Source: Clostridiaceae bacterium
Lineage (GTDB): Bacteria > Bacillota > Clostridia > UMGS1883 > JAAYMJ01
Reading direction: 5' to 3'
Assembly: GCA_012521455.1 (NCBI GenBank)
Contig: JAAYMJ010000360.1
Location: 1-12,959 of the forward strand
Length of the DNA: 12,959 nt
Part shown: piece by piece, positions 1-7,619 of the stretch
How positions within the stretch are numbered: the stretch's first letter is position 1
Layout: every line of letters begins with the position of its first letter
Notes under the pieces: generated by a model
Seen by the model: the letters and a program-made list of their open reading frames with translations, nothing else
Database searches by the model: none
What the model was told of the DNA's origin: nothing
Made by a program: the position numbers and the translations under genes

Positions 1-17
1 AATTTTGAGGTGTTTGT

Positions 18-1316
18 ATGGCAGTAATACGACCGTTTAAAGCAGTAAGGTACAACAAAGACATTGACTTAACCAAAGTGTGCGCGCCTCCTTATGACAT
101 AATTTCTCCAAAGGAGCAATTATCATTCTATGAAAATAATCCCTATAATATCGTAAGACTGGACTTTGGTTTGGATGAAGAAGGGGATAATGAAAATTAC
201 AATAAATACACAAGGGCAAGGGATTATTTAAATAAATGGCTTGAAGATGGAGTGTTAGTTAAGGAAAATGAAGATGCCATCTACATTTATGAGCAGCAGT
301 TCACCCTAAATAATAAAACCCGCTCATTCCGCGGGATAATCTGCCTTGTAAAACTTTATGATTTTTCCGAAAAAGTGGTGCTGCCCCATGAAGAAACCTT
401 GTCAAAAGCAAAAAAAGACCGCTTTAACTTAATGGAACAAACCCACGCAAATTTCAGCCAGATTTATTCCCTTTATTTGGATGAGGAAAAGAAAGTTACA
501 CCCATTATCTCTGAGTATGCCAAAAGCGCGCCCGATATATGCTTTGAGTTTCAAAATGTAATTCAAAAAGTCTGGATTGTGAAAGATAAATCCATAATCG
601 AAAAATTGCGGGAAGGATTTTCAGATAAACAGCTATTTATCGCCGACGGGCACCACAGGTATGAAACCTGCCTAAATTATAAAAAAATGATGGAAGAAAG
701 AGAAGGCAAAAAAGAAGACGCGCCCTATAACTACTGCATGATGATGTTAGTTGACATGGACGACGAAGGGCTTGTGGTGTTCCCCACCCACAGGATTGTG
801 AGGGGGATTTCCGATTTTAACGAGTACAATCTGATTGACAGGATAAAAGAAGAATTTTATGTGGAAAAAATTGATATAAAAAATGACCCGGTAGGTGAAA
901 TGGAAGAAGTTTTAACCAAAAACAGCAGCGGTATTTCCTTCGTGTTCTACACAGGGCACAGCTATTTTTACCTTGTGAAATTAAAAGACGTAAAATACAT
1001 TGACCAGGCGCTTCCCCAAAAGCCCAAAAGCTACAGGCATTTGGACGTAACGGTGCTTCACACATTGATTATGGAAAAATGTTTAGGTATTGACAAAGAA
1101 AACATGGCGGGGGCAAAAAACCTCCTTTACACAAGGGATATTGACGAGGCGGTAAAACAGGCGCAAAGCGAGGATGTGGACTGCGTGTTCTTATTAAACG
1201 CCACAAAAATCCACCAAATTAAAGACGTTTCATTGGACAATGAAAAAATGCCCCAAAAGTCCACCTATTTCTATCCAAAACTGGTTACGGGAATTGTTAT
1301 GTATAAGTTTGACTAA
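18..1316 (+). CDS. DUF1015 family protein
   Basis: This is a complete 432-residue protein of the DUF1015 family, whose biochemical function is not established. Recognisable family motifs are PPYDII (residues 24-29), the HEETLSKAKKDR block (124-135) and the highly conserved ADGHHRYET (209-217). The ATG at 18 is preceded by GAGGTG with a short spacer, so the start is well supported. It ends in TAA, followed at once by a strong hairpin terminator, so it is the last gene of its transcript. In clostridia this family is often encoded directly after the serine-biosynthesis genes serC and serA; that is family knowledge, and only 17 bases precede the gene here, so the upstream neighbour cannot be checked. 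No signal peptide or membrane segment is evident, which suggests a cytoplasmic protein. The family call is firm; any function would be a guess. Confidence 0.9.
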   Translation: MAVIRPFKAVRYNKDIDLTKVCAPPYDIISPKEQLSFYENNPYNIVRLDFGLDEEGDNENYNKYTRARDYLNKWLEDGVLVKENEDAIYIYEQQFTLNNKTRSFRGIICLVKLYDFSEKVVLPHEETLSKAKKDRFNLMEQTHANFSQIYSLYLDEEKKVTPIISEYAKSAPDICFEFQNVIQKVWIVKDKSIIEKLREGFSDKQLFIADGHHRYETCLNYKKMMEEREGKKEDAPYNYCMMMLVDMDDEGLVVFPTHRIVRGISDFNEYNLIDRIKEEFYVEKIDIKNDPVGEMEEVLTKNSSGISFVFYTGHSYFYLVKLKDVKYIDQALPQKPKSYRHLDVTVLHTLIMEKCLGIDKENMAGAKNLLYTRDIDEAVKQAQSEDVDCVFLLNATKIHQIKDVSLDNEKMPQKSTYFYPKLVTGIVMYKFD

Positions 1317-1339
1317 CCCCTTTCAAATAATTAAATATA

Positions 1340-1371
1340 AAAAGAAGGCTGACAAAAGTCAGCCTTCTTTT
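1340..1371. terminator. Bidirectional hairpin terminator between DUF1015 gene and exonuclease III gene
   Basis: A 14-bp perfect stem (AAAAGAAGGCTGAC at 1340-1353, its complement at 1358-1371) closes on the tetraloop AAAA. Read on the plus strand the 3' arm ends in a T tract; read on the minus strand the 3' arm is again T-rich and runs into TATATTTAA. It therefore serves both convergent genes. The first base of the exonuclease III stop codon (minus strand TAA at 1373-1371) pairs in the stem. Confidence 0.93.
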
Positions 1372-2126
1372 TATATGTCAATTTCCAACGATACGGGGCA
1401 GTGGTCAGAGCCTAGCACTTCTGAATGGATTACAACGTCAATGATTTTATCTTTAAGCCGCTCTGACACAATAAAATAGTCTATGCGCCACCCCGCGTTT
1501 CTTTCACGGGCTTTAAACATATAGCTCCACCAGGTATACGCTTCCTTTAAATCGGGGTATAGATACCTGAAAGTATCCACAAAACCGCACTCAAGAAGGC
1601 TTGTCATCTTCTGCCTTTCCTCATCGGTAAAGCCCGCGTTTTTGCGGTTGGAATCAGGGTTTTTTAAGTCAATTTCCTTATGGGCAACATTTAAGTCCCC
1701 GCAGAGGATTACGGGCTTTTTTTGGTCAAGGCCCTTTATGTATTCCCTGAAATCATCTTCCCACTTCATGCGGTATGAAAGCCGCGCAAGCTCCCTTTGT
1801 GAATTCGGCGTGTAGCAGTTCACAAGGAAAAAATTATCGTATTCTAACGTGATAACCCTTCCCTCTTTGTCATGTTCCTCAATTCCTATGTCATAGGTTA
1901 CGTTTACTGGCTCAATCTTTGAAAAAACGGCGGTTCCTGAATAGCCCTTCTTTTCGGCGCTGTTCCAAAACTCCTTGTACCCGATTATTTCTAAATCAAT
2001 TTGACCCTCTTGCATTTTTGTTTCCTGTACGCAGAAAATATCCGCGTTAATCTCATTGAAAAAATCCATAAAGCCTTTATTTAAACAAGCCCTTAGTCCG
2101 TTAACATTCCATGTTACAAGTTTCAT
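1371..2126 (-). CDS. xth: Exodeoxyribonuclease III (AP endonuclease, EEP superfamily)
   Basis: This protein of 251 residues cleaves DNA at abasic sites and removes nucleotides 3'-5' from duplex DNA in base-excision repair. It has the full exonuclease/endonuclease/phosphatase active site: WNVNGLRA with N7, CVQETKM with metal ligand E35, Y105 in NCYTPNS, GDLNVAH with D144 and N146, WRIDYF with D216, and the terminal SDHCPV with D241 and H242. Length and motif order match bacterial XthA/ExoA. The ATG at 2126 has a modest GTGGGG ribosome site and a good promoter just upstream, so it is probably transcribed alone. It converges on the DUF1015 gene and shares its terminator. Nothing is missing or unusual. 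The symbol could equally be exoA under Bacillus naming. Confidence 0.95.
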   Translation of the reverse strand: MKLVTWNVNGLRACLNKGFMDFFNEINADIFCVQETKMQEGQIDLEIIGYKEFWNSAEKKGYSGTAVFSKIEPVNVTYDIGIEEHDKEGRVITLEYDNFFLVNCYTPNSQRELARLSYRMKWEDDFREYIKGLDQKKPVILCGDLNVAHKEIDLKNPDSNRKNAGFTDEERQKMTSLLECGFVDTFRYLYPDLKEAYTWWSYMFKARERNAGWRIDYFIVSERLKDKIIDVVIHSEVLGSDHCPVSLEIDI

Positions 2127-2155
2127 ACTAACCCCACTTTTGTATTTTTTGTTTT

Positions 2156-2184
2156 ATTATAGCCTAAAAAAACTTATCTTTCAA
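2156..2184 (-). promoter_or_regulatory. Promoter of the exonuclease III gene
   Basis: On the minus strand TTGAAA (2184-2179) and TATAAT (2161-2156) are separated by 17 bases, a near-consensus sigma-A promoter. Predicted transcription starts near 2149, giving a leader of about 20-25 bases. Confidence 0.75.
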
Positions 2185-2197
2185 GAAAACGTGAAAT

Positions 2198-2223
2198 AAA
2201 AAGGTGTTGGAATGCCCAACACC
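2198..2223 (-). terminator. Terminator after the DUF2500 gene
   Basis: GGTGTTGG (2203-2210) and CCAACACC (2216-2223) form an 8-bp stem with a 5-base loop. On the minus strand it is followed by TTTTTATTT. It lies ten bases after the DUF2500 stop codon and just upstream of the exonuclease III promoter, so it closes the GGDEF-galE-DUF2500 transcript. Confidence 0.88.
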
Positions 2224-2232
2224 GGTTTTGTT

Positions 2233-2622
2233 TTAAAATTTTTGTTCCCTTTGAAAGCTTATAAACTTTGTGCCTTTAAAGGTGAGCTTTCCATAGTCCC
2301 CTTCCACAAGGTAACCAAACTCATCATGGGGCACTTGCAGCTCCAATCTGTCGCCGGAGTCAAACTCAAAGGTGGCAAAATAGCTGCCTAAATAATGGCG
2401 GCCTTCATTGTGCCTGCTTCCCCAATACTCCCGCTTTGCCACCACTTTGCAGCTTACCGTCAGGGTGGGGAATTTTTGGTTTTTTAACCTGCTTTTCAAT
2501 GATGTAGCAATAGCAAATATAAATAAAGCCAATACTAAAGTAAACACAAGGATAAACATTATTGGCAAGAGAAATTCAAAAATATTAAACATGTTAAACC
2601 TTAGATTATACATATTATACAT
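2233..2622 (-). CDS. DUF2500 family membrane-anchored protein
   Basis: A small protein of 129 residues with one hydrophobic segment (about residues 16-40), then a basic stretch and a soluble C-terminal domain. The C-terminal pattern of PTLTV, KVVAKRE, YFATFEFDSGDRLEL, FGYLVEGDYGKLTFKGTKFISF resembles the DUF2500 family, whose function is unknown. The reading frame can be extended to a TTG at 2667, but the ATG at 2622 has a strong AGGAGAG site five bases upstream, so I start there. It follows galE by 57 bases with no clear promoter or terminator between, and a hairpin terminator follows it, so it is probably the last gene of the galE transcript. Orientation is likely N-terminal anchor with the domain on one side of the membrane, which side is not certain. 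Confidence 0.8.
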   Translation of the reverse strand: MYNMYNLRFNMFNIFEFLLPIMFILVFTLVLALFIFAIATSLKSRLKNQKFPTLTVSCKVVAKREYWGSRHNEGRHYLGSYFATFEFDSGDRLELQVPHDEFGYLVEGDYGKLTFKGTKFISFQREQKF

Positions 2623-2679
2623 ATGCTCTCCTAAATTTTTTGCATTTTGGTTTATTAAATCGCCCAAAGATTTTACATG

Positions 2680-3684
2680 CTACTGCGCCATGTTTTTTAC
2701 AACAAAATTCCATGCGTCTTTGCACATATCCTCAAGGGTGTATTTTGCCTCCCAGCCCAGTTCCTCGCGGGCTTTATCCGGGTCGGCGTAACATTTTGCC
2801 ACATCCCCCGGGCGGCGGGGGTAAAACTTATAGGGTATTTTCACCCCGTTTACCCTTTGGAAAGTCTCAATTATTTCAAGAACGCTGTATCCTTTGCCTG
2901 TTCCTAAATTATAGACATAATACCCTGGCTTTTTTAAGATTTTCTCATAGGCGGCAATATGCCCCTGCGCCAAGTCCACCACATGGATATAATCCCTCAC
3001 CCCTGTGCCGTCCCCGGTCGGGTAGTCGTTTCCCCAAACGGTGAGTTCCTTTTCTTTTCCAAGCGCCACATCGCAAACCCTGGGCATAAGGTTGTTGGGA
3101 ATACCCTGGGGCTTTTCTCCGATTATCCCGCTCTTATGGGCGCCTATGGGGTTAAAATAGCGTAAAACTCCAATATGCCAGCATTTGTCCGCGTTATATA
3201 AGTCTTTTAGGATTTTTTCAATCATAAGCTTTGTCCTGCCGTAGGGATTTATAGCGTCAAGGGGGAAATCCTCCCTGATGGGCACGGTTTTCGGGGTGCC
3301 GTAAACCGTGGCGGATGAGCTGAATACTATTTTATTCACATTTGAACCTTTCATTGCCTCAAGCAATGATATAGTCCCGCCTATGTTGTTGTCGTAATAT
3401 TTTAAGGGTTCCAGTACCGACTCGCCCACGGCTTTAAATCCCGCAAAGTGAATTACTGCCTCAACTTTGTTTTCTTTAAAAATACCTTGAAGTTTTTCTT
3501 TATCCCTGATATCAACTTCATAGAATTTAAAATCCTTGCCAGTTATTGTTTTTATTTTATCAATTACGCTTTTATCGCTGTTTACCAAATTGTCCACCAC
3601 AATAATATCATAGCCTTTGTCTAAAAACTCAACGCAGGCGTGGCTTCCGATATATCCTGCACCACCAGTAAGAAGAATTGCCAT
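2680..3684 (-). CDS. galE: UDP-glucose 4-epimerase
   Basis: A 334-residue extended short-chain dehydrogenase that interconverts UDP-glucose and UDP-galactose using bound NAD, feeding the Leloir pathway and galactose-containing polysaccharides. The NAD-binding G7xxG10xxG13 motif, the SSSATVYG segment with S124, and the catalytic Y148xxxK152 are all present, as are the family signatures RYFNPIGAH and VRDYIHVVDLA. Length is typical. The ATG at 3684 has an AGGGAG site upstream. Only 21 bases separate it from the stop of the GGDEF gene upstream, with no room for a separate promoter in the gap, so the two are probably cotranscribed. The absence of galK or galT nearby suggests a biosynthetic use, UDP-galactose for glycans, rather than galactose catabolism; that is inference. 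Confidence 0.95.
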   Translation of the reverse strand: MAILLTGGAGYIGSHACVEFLDKGYDIIVVDNLVNSDKSVIDKIKTITGKDFKFYEVDIRDKEKLQGIFKENKVEAVIHFAGFKAVGESVLEPLKYYDNNIGGTISLLEAMKGSNVNKIVFSSSATVYGTPKTVPIREDFPLDAINPYGRTKLMIEKILKDLYNADKCWHIGVLRYFNPIGAHKSGIIGEKPQGIPNNLMPRVCDVALGKEKELTVWGNDYPTGDGTGVRDYIHVVDLAQGHIAAYEKILKKPGYYVYNLGTGKGYSVLEIIETFQRVNGVKIPYKFYPRRPGDVAKCYADPDKAREELGWEAKYTLEDMCKDAWNFVVKNMAQ

Positions 3685-3705
3685 AAATTTCAGCTCCCTA
3701 TATTA

Positions 3706-5661
3706 TTATAAAAATTCAGGTTGAAAATAAACCGCCTTGTTTCTTCCTTGGTCTTTTGCCTTATACATAGCCTTATCGGAACATTTTAGTATGTTGTTGT
3801 ATGTATCCGCATCGGTGGGATAAAAGGCTATCCCAATGCTGGCTGTGCTCATAACAATTCTTCCTTTGTGCTGCCAAGGCTTGTTAAACCTCTCTAACAA
3901 CAATTTGGCAACTTTATCCACTTCTTCCTTGGTGGTATCATGAAGCACAATTACAAATTCATCCCCGCCGAGCCGGTAGAAGGTATCCTTTATGGTGGAA
4001 ATAGTGTTGAAGATTTCAACTATGTGTAGTAAAATCCTATCCGCGAAACTGTGTCCGTAGGTGTCGTTTATGGTTTTGAAATTGTCAAGGTCCAAAAACA
4101 TTACAGCGCCAAGCTTGTTGTTTTCCATGGCGTCGCGGATGAATCTGTCCAAATCCTCCTGACACGCAAGACGGTTTGGAACACCCAAAAGGGAATCGGT
4201 ATACGCCATTTTCCTGATTTGCTTTTCGTAGTTTTTCTTTTCGGTGATGTCTATGGCATAGTGCATATGGACCGGCCTTTCATCAATCCAGTTTATGATA
4301 CTGTCGGTCACGGTATACCATTTATCCTGCTTTTCATCATAGACATCGTATGTGATGGAGGTTTCCTTCCCCTCCTTCATATTATTTATCAGGACTTGCA
4401 TTTTGCAGTTTTCGCACGGGTTATTTATGCCCTTGTAAACATCAAAACATTTATGTCCTATATAATCGTGGGAAATTTTTCCTGCCGAGCTTCCATCTTT
4501 GCTGTTAGTAAATAGCAGTTCGTGGGTTTCAATGTCATTTACATAAATTACCGCGTCGGTATTCCCTATTATTTTTTCCAATGTCATTAATGAGTTAATG
4601 ACTTCTTTTTCCGATTTGTTTTTAGACAAAAGCGTACCGATTAGGTATGCAATGTTTAAAATCAGCTTAACTTCGTCGTCCTGCCACTTTTTATCCTCTT
4701 TCCCGTCGTCAAGATAGATAAACGCCTGCTTTTGGGAATTAATGAAAACCGGGGTGATAATTCCCGTATTTTTCCCGACAACGCTGTAAAAATCTGAATC
4801 CTTTGGGAAATAGGCGTCTTTATACTTTAAAAAGAGTTTTTCAACCGGCGCGCTTTCAATTTCCGCGGCAAAATCCTCATCCTTTTTTTGCTTTTTGTAT
4901 TCCACTATTTTAATATATTTATTTAACTTCTTATTATATTCATAAACCACCGCGCGGTTTAGGCGGAAATGCCCCGCCATATCGTAAAACACATGGTATA
5001 TTGTATCGTGAATATCTTCGTTTTCAAAAAATTTTAAAAAGACATTGTTTAATAAAATCTGGTTTTTGAAGCTACGCTTAATTTGCTCATTGTACCTTTC
5101 ATATTTTTGTATTTGTTCATTGAGCCTTAAGTTTTTAGCCGCAAGATTGGAAACTTCATTTGAGAACACTTCAAGCAGCTGGGCCGCTTTATTTAAAAGG
5201 TCCAAATCCATTTTAGGAAGAGCATTGTAGGCGCCAATCAGTTCGTCAGGGTCCAAGCCCACCTCATGGGCAAATTCCATAATTTGCTCTTTTGGGATTT
5301 CATCCTGCACGATTTGCCCTATGAGGAAATTCGCAATATGTATACCGTCTATATATATGGGGCATGCCGCATCCAAAAGACCGAGGCTGTCGCATTTCCT
5401 GATTACATATCCACCTTTTTTCGCTGCCTCTTCGCCTAAATTTTTATCAGAGATAGTGCAATACCTTTCCCCCTTTTTAGTGGATCTAATCAGCCTGCAA
5501 AGATTTGTAAAACCTGTCGGTTTTGTAATGGGAATGCCGTCTAAGTCAACAACGACGCTTGCAATCCCGAGAATGTTTGAGATTTTGTATTGCACCTCTT
5601 CCAAATATTCCAGATCCAATAAGTCGAGCAACTGATCCCTGCGAATCTTTAATGCGGCCAC
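3706..5661 (-). CDS. PocR-GAF-PAS-GGDEF diguanylate cyclase
   Basis: This 651-residue signalling protein begins with a PocR-type ligand-sensing domain (about 10-170) with C55, C68, C90 and C100 and the typical CDSLGLLDAACPI and FLIGQ segments. A short coiled coil follows (about 170-195), then a GAF-like region (about 205-345), a PAS-like region (about 355-475) with C405, C416 and C419, and a GGDEF domain (about 485-650). The active-site motif RLGGDEF (563-569) is intact, so it should make cyclic di-GMP. The inhibitory I-site has TIKD where RxxD is expected, so its arginine is missing and product inhibition may be lost. I see no EAL or HD-GYP domain and no membrane segment, so it is probably a cytoplasmic sensor. 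It starts with GTG, supported by AAGGAGG (5670-5676) eight bases away. It is first in the transcript with galE and the DUF2500 gene. The ligand is unknown. Confidence 0.88.
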   Translation of the reverse strand: MAALKIRRDQLLDLLDLEYLEEVQYKISNILGIASVVVDLDGIPITKPTGFTNLCRLIRSTKKGERYCTISDKNLGEEAAKKGGYVIRKCDSLGLLDAACPIYIDGIHIANFLIGQIVQDEIPKEQIMEFAHEVGLDPDELIGAYNALPKMDLDLLNKAAQLLEVFSNEVSNLAAKNLRLNEQIQKYERYNEQIKRSFKNQILLNNVFLKFFENEDIHDTIYHVFYDMAGHFRLNRAVVYEYNKKLNKYIKIVEYKKQKKDEDFAAEIESAPVEKLFLKYKDAYFPKDSDFYSVVGKNTGIITPVFINSQKQAFIYLDDGKEDKKWQDDEVKLILNIAYLIGTLLSKNKSEKEVINSLMTLEKIIGNTDAVIYVNDIETHELLFTNSKDGSSAGKISHDYIGHKCFDVYKGINNPCENCKMQVLINNMKEGKETSITYDVYDEKQDKWYTVTDSIINWIDERPVHMHYAIDITEKKNYEKQIRKMAYTDSLLGVPNRLACQEDLDRFIRDAMENNKLGAVMFLDLDNFKTINDTYGHSFADRILLHIVEIFNTISTIKDTFYRLGGDEFVIVLHDTTKEEVDKVAKLLLERFNKPWQHKGRIVMSTASIGIAFYPTDADTYNNILKCSDKAMYKAKDQGRNKAVYFQPEFL

Positions 5662-5717
5662 AAAAGACTCCTCCTTTTATATGCTCCCAAAAACCAAAAA
5701 AGATAAATACATTATAA

Positions 5718-5746
5718 ATTATAACATAATTATCTTAAAATGTCAT
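5718..5746 (-). promoter_or_regulatory. Promoter of the GGDEF-galE-DUF2500 transcript
   Basis: On the minus strand ATGACA (5746-5741) and TATAAT (5723-5718) are 17 bases apart, and the -10 is preceded by TGT, making an extended -10. Predicted start is near 5711, leaving a leader of about 50 bases to the GTG. A second TTGACA at 5779-5774 lies further upstream but has only a poor -10 partner. Confidence 0.7.
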
Positions 5747-5774
5747 TATATTTGTAAAATAAAGTTAAAGAAAT

Positions 5775-5815
5775 GTCAAAAAGTACCAAGCGAAAAATTT
5801 CGGGTACTTTTTGAC
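5775..5815. terminator. Inverted repeat, probable terminator of the Na/Pi gene (or operator)
   Basis: Two 13-base arms, GTCAAAAAGTACC (5775-5787) and GGTACTTTTTGAC (5803-5815), are perfectly complementary, and the interior holds a further CGAAA/TTTCG pairing. It lies 28 bases after the Na/Pi stop codon on the minus strand, with five Ts inside the 3' arm and T-rich sequence after it. That fits a rho-independent terminator usable in both directions. Each arm also carries TTGAC, and the site sits just upstream of the GGDEF promoter, so a regulator-binding role is an alternative. Confidence 0.6.
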
Positions 5816-5843
5816 AAATTATACAAAATTTTTAATGATTTGT

Positions 5844-7589
5844 CTAGATACTATATTTTTCGATATAATTTTCAAAATCCGCCTTAAAAGATTTGGGCAT
5901 TTCTTCATGCAGCTTTTTTGCATATTCATGGGTGTCAAAGATGTGTTTATCCTGAAGCATTGCCATACCAATATTGGAGCAGTGGTCCGCGACCCTTTCC
6001 AGCCCGCTTATCATTTCTAAATATATAACCCCGCTTTCAACGCTGCAGACGTGTTTTGAAAGCCTCTCTGTATGGCCTTGCTTTAATTTTTCAGTCAAAA
6101 TGTCAATAACCTGCTCCAGTGGCTCTATTTTTTCACAAAGCCTTAAATTTTCACTTGCAAAGGCTTCAATGCTTAAATCAATGATTTCCAAAACCGCGTT
6201 CATCATTTTTATAAGCGCGTCTTTTCCCTCATCAGTAAATTTAATGTTTTTGTTTACTTTATCCGTAATATTCTGCGCTAAATTATCAGCATAGTCCCCT
6301 ATTCTTTCCACGTCGTTTATAATGTGGTAAAGGCCTGCAATTTTCTTGCGGTCTTCATCCGTTAAATTCTTTTCGTTCATATCCGTTAAATACTTAGTGA
6401 TTTTAAACTCATACCTGTCTATTTTTTCTTCATTTTCCTTTTGGCCTGCCAAATATGAAAGGTCATGGTGCAACACCGCGGATATACATGCGGATATATT
6501 CTCCCTTGCCAAACCCATCATCATCAAAAGCTCTTTTTTGGCCTGGTTTATAGCAAGGCTTGGGGTTTGCAAAAAGCGCTCGTCAAGATATGAAATTTCT
6601 TCTTTTTCTTCTTTGCTCTTTATGGTTTTATTGGCAAGGGTTATTAAAACCTGGGTAAATGGGAGCAAAATTATAGTGTTTGCCACATTAAAGAAGGTAT
6701 GGAAAAACGCGATGTCGCCTCTGGATACCATATTTTCCCAAAACGGAATCCCGATTGTAAATTGGGTTATGTAAATTGCGGCTGTAAAAACAATGGTCCC
6801 GATCAAGTTAAAATATAAGTGGATAAAAGCGGCTCTTTTTGCGTTTTTGCTTGTCCCAATTGATGAAAGTAGCGCCGTCACTCATGTGCCGATATTTTGG
6901 CCCATAATTATGGGAACGGCTTGCGAACAGGAAACCGCCCCTGTGGCTGCAAGGGCTTGCAAAATGCCAACGGAAGCCGATGAGCTTTGAATAATGGCAG
7001 TAACAATTGCGCCTGATAAAATCCCTAAAACGGGGTTTTTTAAGTTAGCAAAAATTGTTTTAAACTGGGGCAAATCCTTAAGATGGCCCACCGCCCCTTC
7101 CATGTACTGCATGCCGATAAATAAAACGCCGAAACCTAAAAAGATTTCCCCTATATCTTTTAGCTTTTGCTTTTTCCCAAAGGCAAAAATTAAAACTGCG
7201 CCGATAATCAATGCAAGCGGGGCAAGGTTTGAAGGCTTTAGCATTGCTAAATACCACGCGTCGCTTTGAATATCCCCAAGGCTTAGGATAATTGCGGTAA
7301 CGGTGGTTCCGATATTTGCCCCCATAATTACGCCGGTTGCCTGTTTTAATGTCATCATGCCGGCGTTTACAAACCCTACCACCATAACGGTTGTGGCAGA
7401 ACTTGACTGAATCAGCGCAGTAACTAGTGTACCTATTAAAACCGCTTTAAAAACATTGCTGGTGAGGCTTTCAATGATTAATTTCATTTTCGCCCCAGCC
7501 GATTTTTCAAGACCGTCGCCCATGGTTTTCATGCCGTAAAGAAACATTCCAAGGCCGCCAAGCAGGGCAATAAGGTTAGAAATGCTCAT
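5844..7589 (-). CDS. Na+/phosphate cotransporter with C-terminal PhoU domain, interrupted by one in-frame TGA
   Basis: Read through the TGA at 6882-6884, this is a 581-residue Na/Pi cotransporter family protein of normal length. The membrane part holds the two inverted family repeats: QSSSAT (61-66) with GANIGTTVTA (90-99), and QSSSAS (201-206) with GQNIGT, codon 236 (TGA), VTA. The C-terminal part (about 350-560) is a PhoU-like helical domain with the metal-binding motifs DVERIGDYADN and GLERVADHCSNIG. The ATG at 7589 has AGGGGG upstream and its own promoter. Without readthrough the product stops at 235 residues, inside the transport domain. The downstream half (5844-6881) opens with GTG directly after the TGA and has no ribosome site of its own, so it is not a sensible separate gene. 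Apart from the TGA the frame is clean. It may be a selenoprotein, a suppressed gene, a new pseudogene or an error; see the codon entry. Confidence 0.8.
6849..6873 (-). other. SECIS-like hairpin downstream of the in-frame TGA (weak)
   Basis: Starting nine bases after the TGA the mRNA can fold as GCU/AGC, a 2x2 internal loop, then UUUC/GGGA with two G-U pairs, closing on the 7-base loop AUCAAUU. The loop begins 17 bases after the TGA, a distance compatible with bacterial SECIS elements. The loop has no G, which known bacterial SECIS loops normally need, and the stem is weak. I list it only as the best candidate found by eye. Confidence 0.2.
6882..6884 (-). other. In-frame TGA codon, possible selenocysteine or recoded site
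   Basis: The minus strand reads ATC GGC ACA TGA GTG ACG GCG. The peptide on both sides continues the family motif GQNIGT-x-VTALLSSIG without a gap, and the equivalent position of the first repeat (residue 96) is Thr in GANIGT-T-VTA. From memory, many clostridial homologues have Cys here in the second repeat, and TGA is one base away from either Cys codon. Cys/TGA exchange in an otherwise intact gene is the usual sign of selenocysteine, but no selenocysteine machinery is in the window to support it. Confidence 0.5.
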
Positions 7590-7619
7590 AATATCCCCCT
7601 AAAATTATTTTCACTTTAG

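Noticed and set aside
2623..2667. TTG start at 2667 for the DUF2500 gene, adding 15 residues
   Set aside because: No ribosome site supports it, whereas AGGAGAG lies five bases before the ATG at 2622, and the added residues do not look like family sequence.
2640..3044. Plus-strand reading frames opposite galE, the cyclase, the Na/Pi gene and the zinc operon
   Set aside because: They lie antisense to clear genes, show no family motifs, and have low-complexity or Cys/Phe/Ser-rich translations typical of shadow frames.
5844..6881. Downstream half of the Na/Pi gene as an independent PhoU-like gene starting at GTG 6881
   Set aside because: It would start in the middle of the second transporter repeat, has no ribosome site, and is in frame and directly abutting the upstream half; the two are one gene split by a TGA.
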